DNA of 64,000 nt from Lachnoclostridium sp. An196. Lineage in GTDB: Bacteria; Bacillota; Clostridia; Lachnospirales; Lachnospiraceae. Position 1 is the stretch's first letter. The number at the start of each line of letters is the position of its first letter. The position numbers and the translations under genes were made by a program. Of this stretch, positions 61,602 to 64,000 are shown piece after piece. The DNA lies in NCBI RefSeq assembly GCF_002160135.1, contig NZ_NFJZ01000006.1:1-64000 (forward strand), in the 5' to 3' direction. The notes below the pieces were generated by a model. The model did no database searches. It saw nothing but the letters and a program-made list of their open reading frames with translations, and was not told the DNA's origin.

Positions 61602-63013
61602 GATTCTGATGTACCTCCCTGCTCCAGTGTAATGCCCAGCTTATCGCAGGCGTCCTGGATCACGGCAAGCAGCTCTTCGTCGGTCAGCACTGTTACTCTG
61701 CCGCTTTCATACTCATTATCCACCCATGCCTTCACCATATGAACCAGCTCTGTATTTTTGTCAATAGCCTGCTCTCCCTTCAGGTGGAACCAGGTATTGA
61801 TCCAGTGCGCAATACCGGCAAGTCCGGAGGTATTGGACACCGCTACCACCGGAGGCCGTTTCAGGAACTTTTCCGTATCAAAAATATTATAGATTTCTTC
61901 ATTTTTCAGAAGTCCGTCCGCATGGATACCTGCTCTTGTCACGTTAAAACTGCGTCCCACGAAAGGAGTTCTGGGCGGAATCCGATATCCGATCTCCTTT
62001 TCATAATATTCAGCCAGATCCGTAATCACTGTCGTATCCATGCCGTCCAGTGTGCCTCTGAGCTGGGCGTACTCAAATACCATGGCCTCCAGCGGAGTAT
62101 TTCCTGTACGTTCTCCGATTCCGAACAAAGAGCAGTTTACACCGGAAGCACCGTAGAGCCATGCCGTGGTAGAATTGCTGACTGCCTTATAAAAATCATT
62201 GTGCCCGTGCCACTCGATCAGTTCGGATGGAAAACCTGCATGTACCTGGATTCCGTAGATAATACCAGGCACGGATCTGGGAATCACCGCTCCCGGATAG
62301 TTCACGCCGTATCCCATAGTATCGCAGCACCGTACCTTAATCGGTATCTGGTAAAAATCCATCAGTTTTCTAAGTTCCAGGCAGAACGGAATCACATATC
62401 CGTAAATATCCGCTCTGGTGATATCTTCCAGATGGCACCTGGGACTTACGCCGATCTCCAGACAGTCTCTGATAATGTCCAGGTAATGCTGCATGGCTTC
62501 ACGGCGCGTCATCTTCATTTTATAAAATATATGATAATCGGAACAACTGACCAGAATACCTGTTTCTTTCAGGCCCAGATCCCTGACCAGCTTAAAATCC
62601 TCATGATTGGCACGGATCCAACTCGTAACCTCAGGAAACTTATATCCACGTTCCAGACACTTATACACCGCGTCTCTGTCCTTCTTGCTGTACAGAAAAA
62701 ACTCTGACTGGCGCACGATCCCTCTCGGTCCGCCAAGTTTATGCAGATAATCAAAAATCGTTACGATCTGGTCTGTAGTGTAAGGCGTCCTGGACTGTTG
62801 TCCGTCCCTGAACGTAGTATCCGTGATCCAGATTTCATCCGGCATATGATGCGGCACAATACGGTCGTTGAATGCGATTTTCGGAACTTCCGTATAGGGA
62901 AACAGATTCCGGAACGTATTCGGATATTCCACATCCACCAGCGGATACATATGTTCTTCCAGTTGAAGCAGGTTGGTATGTCTGTCAAAATGAACGGCTC
63001 TGTTATGATCCAT
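61598..63013 (-). CDS. 2-isopropylmalate synthase-like protein, probable Re-citrate synthase
   Basis: A 471-residue barrel enzyme of the LeuA/homocitrate synthase superfamily. The condensing-enzyme motif is WITDTTFRDGQQSRTPYTTDQ, the metal His residues lie in LIEWHGHNDFYKAV (HxH), and VNCSLFGIGERTGNTPLEAM is the other signature. The long N-terminal extension and the neighbours (GntR, icd) match the Re-citrate synthase cluster known from Clostridium kluyveri, which joins acetyl-CoA and oxaloacetate. No leucine genes are nearby. The assignment is a strong inference rather than proof. Confidence 0.82.
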   Translation of the reverse strand: MDHNRAVHFDRHTNLLQLEEHMYPLVDVEYPNTFRNLFPYTEVPKIAFNDRIVPHHMPDEIWITDTTFRDGQQSRTPYTTDQIVTIFDYLHKLGGPRGIVRQSEFFLYSKKDRDAVYKCLERGYKFPEVTSWIRANHEDFKLVRDLGLKETGILVSCSDYHIFYKMKMTRREAMQHYLDIIRDCLEIGVSPRCHLEDITRADIYGYVIPFCLELRKLMDFYQIPIKVRCCDTMGYGVNYPGAVIPRSVPGIIYGIQVHAGFPSELIEWHGHNDFYKAVSNSTTAWLYGASGVNCSLFGIGERTGNTPLEAMVFEYAQLRGTLDGMDTTVITDLAEYYEKEIGYRIPPRTPFVGRSFNVTRAGIHADGLLKNEEIYNIFDTEKFLKRPPVVAVSNTSGLAGIAHWINTWFHLKGEQAIDKNTELVHMVKAWVDNEYESGRVTVLTDEELLAVIQDACDKLGITLEQGGTSES

Positions 63014-63034
63014 GGTCTTCTCTCCTTTGTATTC

Positions 63035-63044
63035 TTGTATACAA
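63035..63044. promoter_or_regulatory. GntR/FadR-type operator before the citrate synthase-like gene
   Basis: TTGTATACAA is a perfect palindrome fitting the TNGTNNNACNA pattern of FCD-type GntR regulators. It lies between the -10 box and the ribosome binding site, at about +15 to +25, well placed for autoregulation by the operon's own GntR protein. Confidence 0.7.
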
Positions 63045-63057
63045 TCTTAATGTAACC

Positions 63058-63085
63058 ATTGTATCATGTTTCCTATGGTTGTCAA
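63058..63085 (-). promoter_or_regulatory. sigma-A type promoter of the citrate synthase-gntR-icd operon
   Basis: A perfect TTGACA (63080-63085) and TACAAT (63058-63063) are 16 bases apart on the minus strand, about 45 bases before the start at 63013. The -35 box overlaps the last codons of the subtilase gene. Confidence 0.75.
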
Positions 63086-64000
63086 TCGGTTTTTCCGCTG
63101 ATTGCCTGAAAACCCCCATACAGATCCAGAATCCCATATCCCCAGATCCGGTTAGGATACTCAAATACAGACGGTCTGTCGGCCCCTCTCACCAGATATC
63201 TTTGAATTGTGACGCTGTCCATGGTAGGTACGTTTCCTCTGACAATCCCCCACTCCATCATCAGCGCACAGGCTCCGGCTCCCAGGGCAGCCGCAGCGCT
63301 GGTACCGGTCAGCATCGCCGCATTGCCGAGCCGATCCACTGCAGAGACTTCCTCGGCCGGCGCTGCCAGATCAGGTTTCTGACGCTCATACCTGTTAAGG
63401 CCTCTTCCTGAATCCAGCCAGATGCTGCCTGATTTCGCGTCATAACCCGCAAAAGTGATAATCCCCTCCGCATTAGCAGGCTCCGTTATTGTGGTATCCG
63501 GAGAAGACCGCAGAAAATAGGTCTCGTCAGTGATAAATCCCGTGACCGGAAGCCAGATATGAAAACTGCTGTCCAGAGCGCCCCGGGCGTACACCCGGAT
63601 TCTCCAGATACCGGGAGTAGGATCCCGGAAAACCAGCAGCAGCCGCTCGTCTCCGGAAATCACTTCTGTCAGTTCGTATTGAATATCCAGAATTGTCTTC
63701 TCAAAAACAAACTCATATCTCTGACGCTCCAAAGGCCTCGCAAAGATCCTGGGAATCCGCTCTCCTGCCGGTGAGGTCACCTCCACCGAAAATAGTCCAG
63801 GTGTATTTCCCCAGAGATTCATCTGGAAACCCTTTTCTCCCTCCCCAACACGCAGTTCTACATCCAGATATCCGGTAGTTCCCGGAATTACTCCAAAAAA
63901 ATGATGCCCCCGGTTCCCCTCATTTCCTGCCGCCACTGCAATCGCTCTGCCTGCCCTTCTGGCAAATTCATTCAAATACAATCCCAAAGGCGTGGCACCT
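63082..64000 (-). CDS. S8 family (subtilisin-like, Csp-type) serine protease, partial
   Basis: The 3' part of a gene that runs off the window end; about 306 residues are visible and the frame stays open at 64000. The oxyanion Asn is in IAVAAGNEGNRGHH and the catalytic Ser is in AAMLTGTSAAAALGAG. Between them is an insert of about 150 residues (LDVELRVGEGEKGFQMNLW and following) that suggests the jelly-roll insert of clostridial CspB/CspC germination proteases. The Asp and His of the triad would be outside. Whether it is a germination protease or a general subtilase cannot be decided from this part. Confidence 0.85.
   Translation of the reverse strand, partial: GATPLGLYLNEFARRAGRAIAVAAGNEGNRGHHFFGVIPGTTGYLDVELRVGEGEKGFQMNLWGNTPGLFSVEVTSPAGERIPRIFARPLERQRYEFVFEKTILDIQYELTEVISGDERLLLVFRDPTPGIWRIRVYARGALDSSFHIWLPVTGFITDETYFLRSSPDTTITEPANAEGIITFAGYDAKSGSIWLDSGRGLNRYERQKPDLAAPAEEVSAVDRLGNAAMLTGTSAAAALGAGACALMMEWGIVRGNVPTMDSVTIQRYLVRGADRPSVFEYPNRIWGYGILDLYGGFQAISGKTD

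Noticed and set aside
1-64000. tRNA or rRNA genes
   Set aside because: I looked for the conserved T-loop and rRNA sequences in the intergenic gaps and saw none, though a dedicated search could find what I missed.

Overview
The window looks like chromosomal DNA from an anaerobic, spore-forming member of the Lachnospiraceae/Clostridia. The main reasons are: a spoIVA gene; an Rnf ferredoxin:NAD+ ion pump; a biotin-dependent sodium-pumping decarboxylase; an IspH-ribosomal protein S1 fusion typical of Clostridia; a likely Re-type citrate synthase next to isocitrate dehydrogenase; a Csp-like subtilase; and strong AGGAGG ribosome binding sites. I cannot name the species. Almost all genes lie on the minus strand in dense operons with many 4-base ATGA overlaps. 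The plus-strand exceptions are an IS30 transposase, a small membrane protein with a DUF3786 protein, a deacetylase-like lipoprotein and a broken ABC permease.

Layout. (1) 1-5320 is a plastic region: an IS30-family element, a methyltransferase, two gene remnants joined head-to-head (an alpha/beta hydrolase with an internal deletion and the tail of an FtsX-type permease), and an AT-rich AAA/DUF4143 ATPase gene with three repeats at a 33-base period upstream of its -10 box. (2) 5322-11546 is an accessory catabolic operon: class III aminotransferase, two-domain class II aldolase, TetR regulator, FGGY kinase, GtrA protein and ferredoxin-nitroreductase. It has a good promoter and a GTGAA-N6-TTCAC palindrome just downstream. 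(3) 11569-17681 holds xpt and a partial his operon (hisZ-G-D-B and a HisA/F-like-HisI-HisE fusion). (4) 17671-30982 is housekeeping: recU, RNA modification enzymes, an FtsW/RodA-type flippase-polymerase with its class B PBP, a U32 peptidase, zapA and ruvAB. (5) 31198-37715 has the small plus-strand operon, a DUF554 protein and rnfCDGEAB. (6) 37831-41698 has ispH-S1, cmk and a flavoprotein. (7) 41718-47175 is a five-gene sodium-pump decarboxylase operon. (8) 47227-52660 has two D,D-carboxypeptidases around scpAB, plus a phosphoesterase, a DUF212 protein and rpsU. (9) 52675-64000 has alaS, the deacetylase-like lipoprotein, rnhA, a metallo-hydrolase, spoIVA, icd, a GntR regulator, the citrate synthase-like gene and the 3' part of a subtilase.

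How the parts fit. Rnf and the decarboxylase both couple carbon metabolism to an ion gradient. The citrate synthase-GntR-icd cluster would make 2-oxoglutarate for glutamate. The PBP/FtsW pair, two D,D-carboxypeptidases, ZapA, ScpAB and SpoIVA cover wall growth, division, segregation and spore coat assembly. No wholly new system is proven here. The best candidates for novelty are the aminotransferase-aldolase-kinase operon, the HisA/F-like domain fused to HisIE without its usual aspartates, the repeat-fronted AAA/DUF4143 gene, the Cys-tailed RnfE, a possible CTG start on a carboxypeptidase, and the hairpin covering the spoIVA ribosome binding site.
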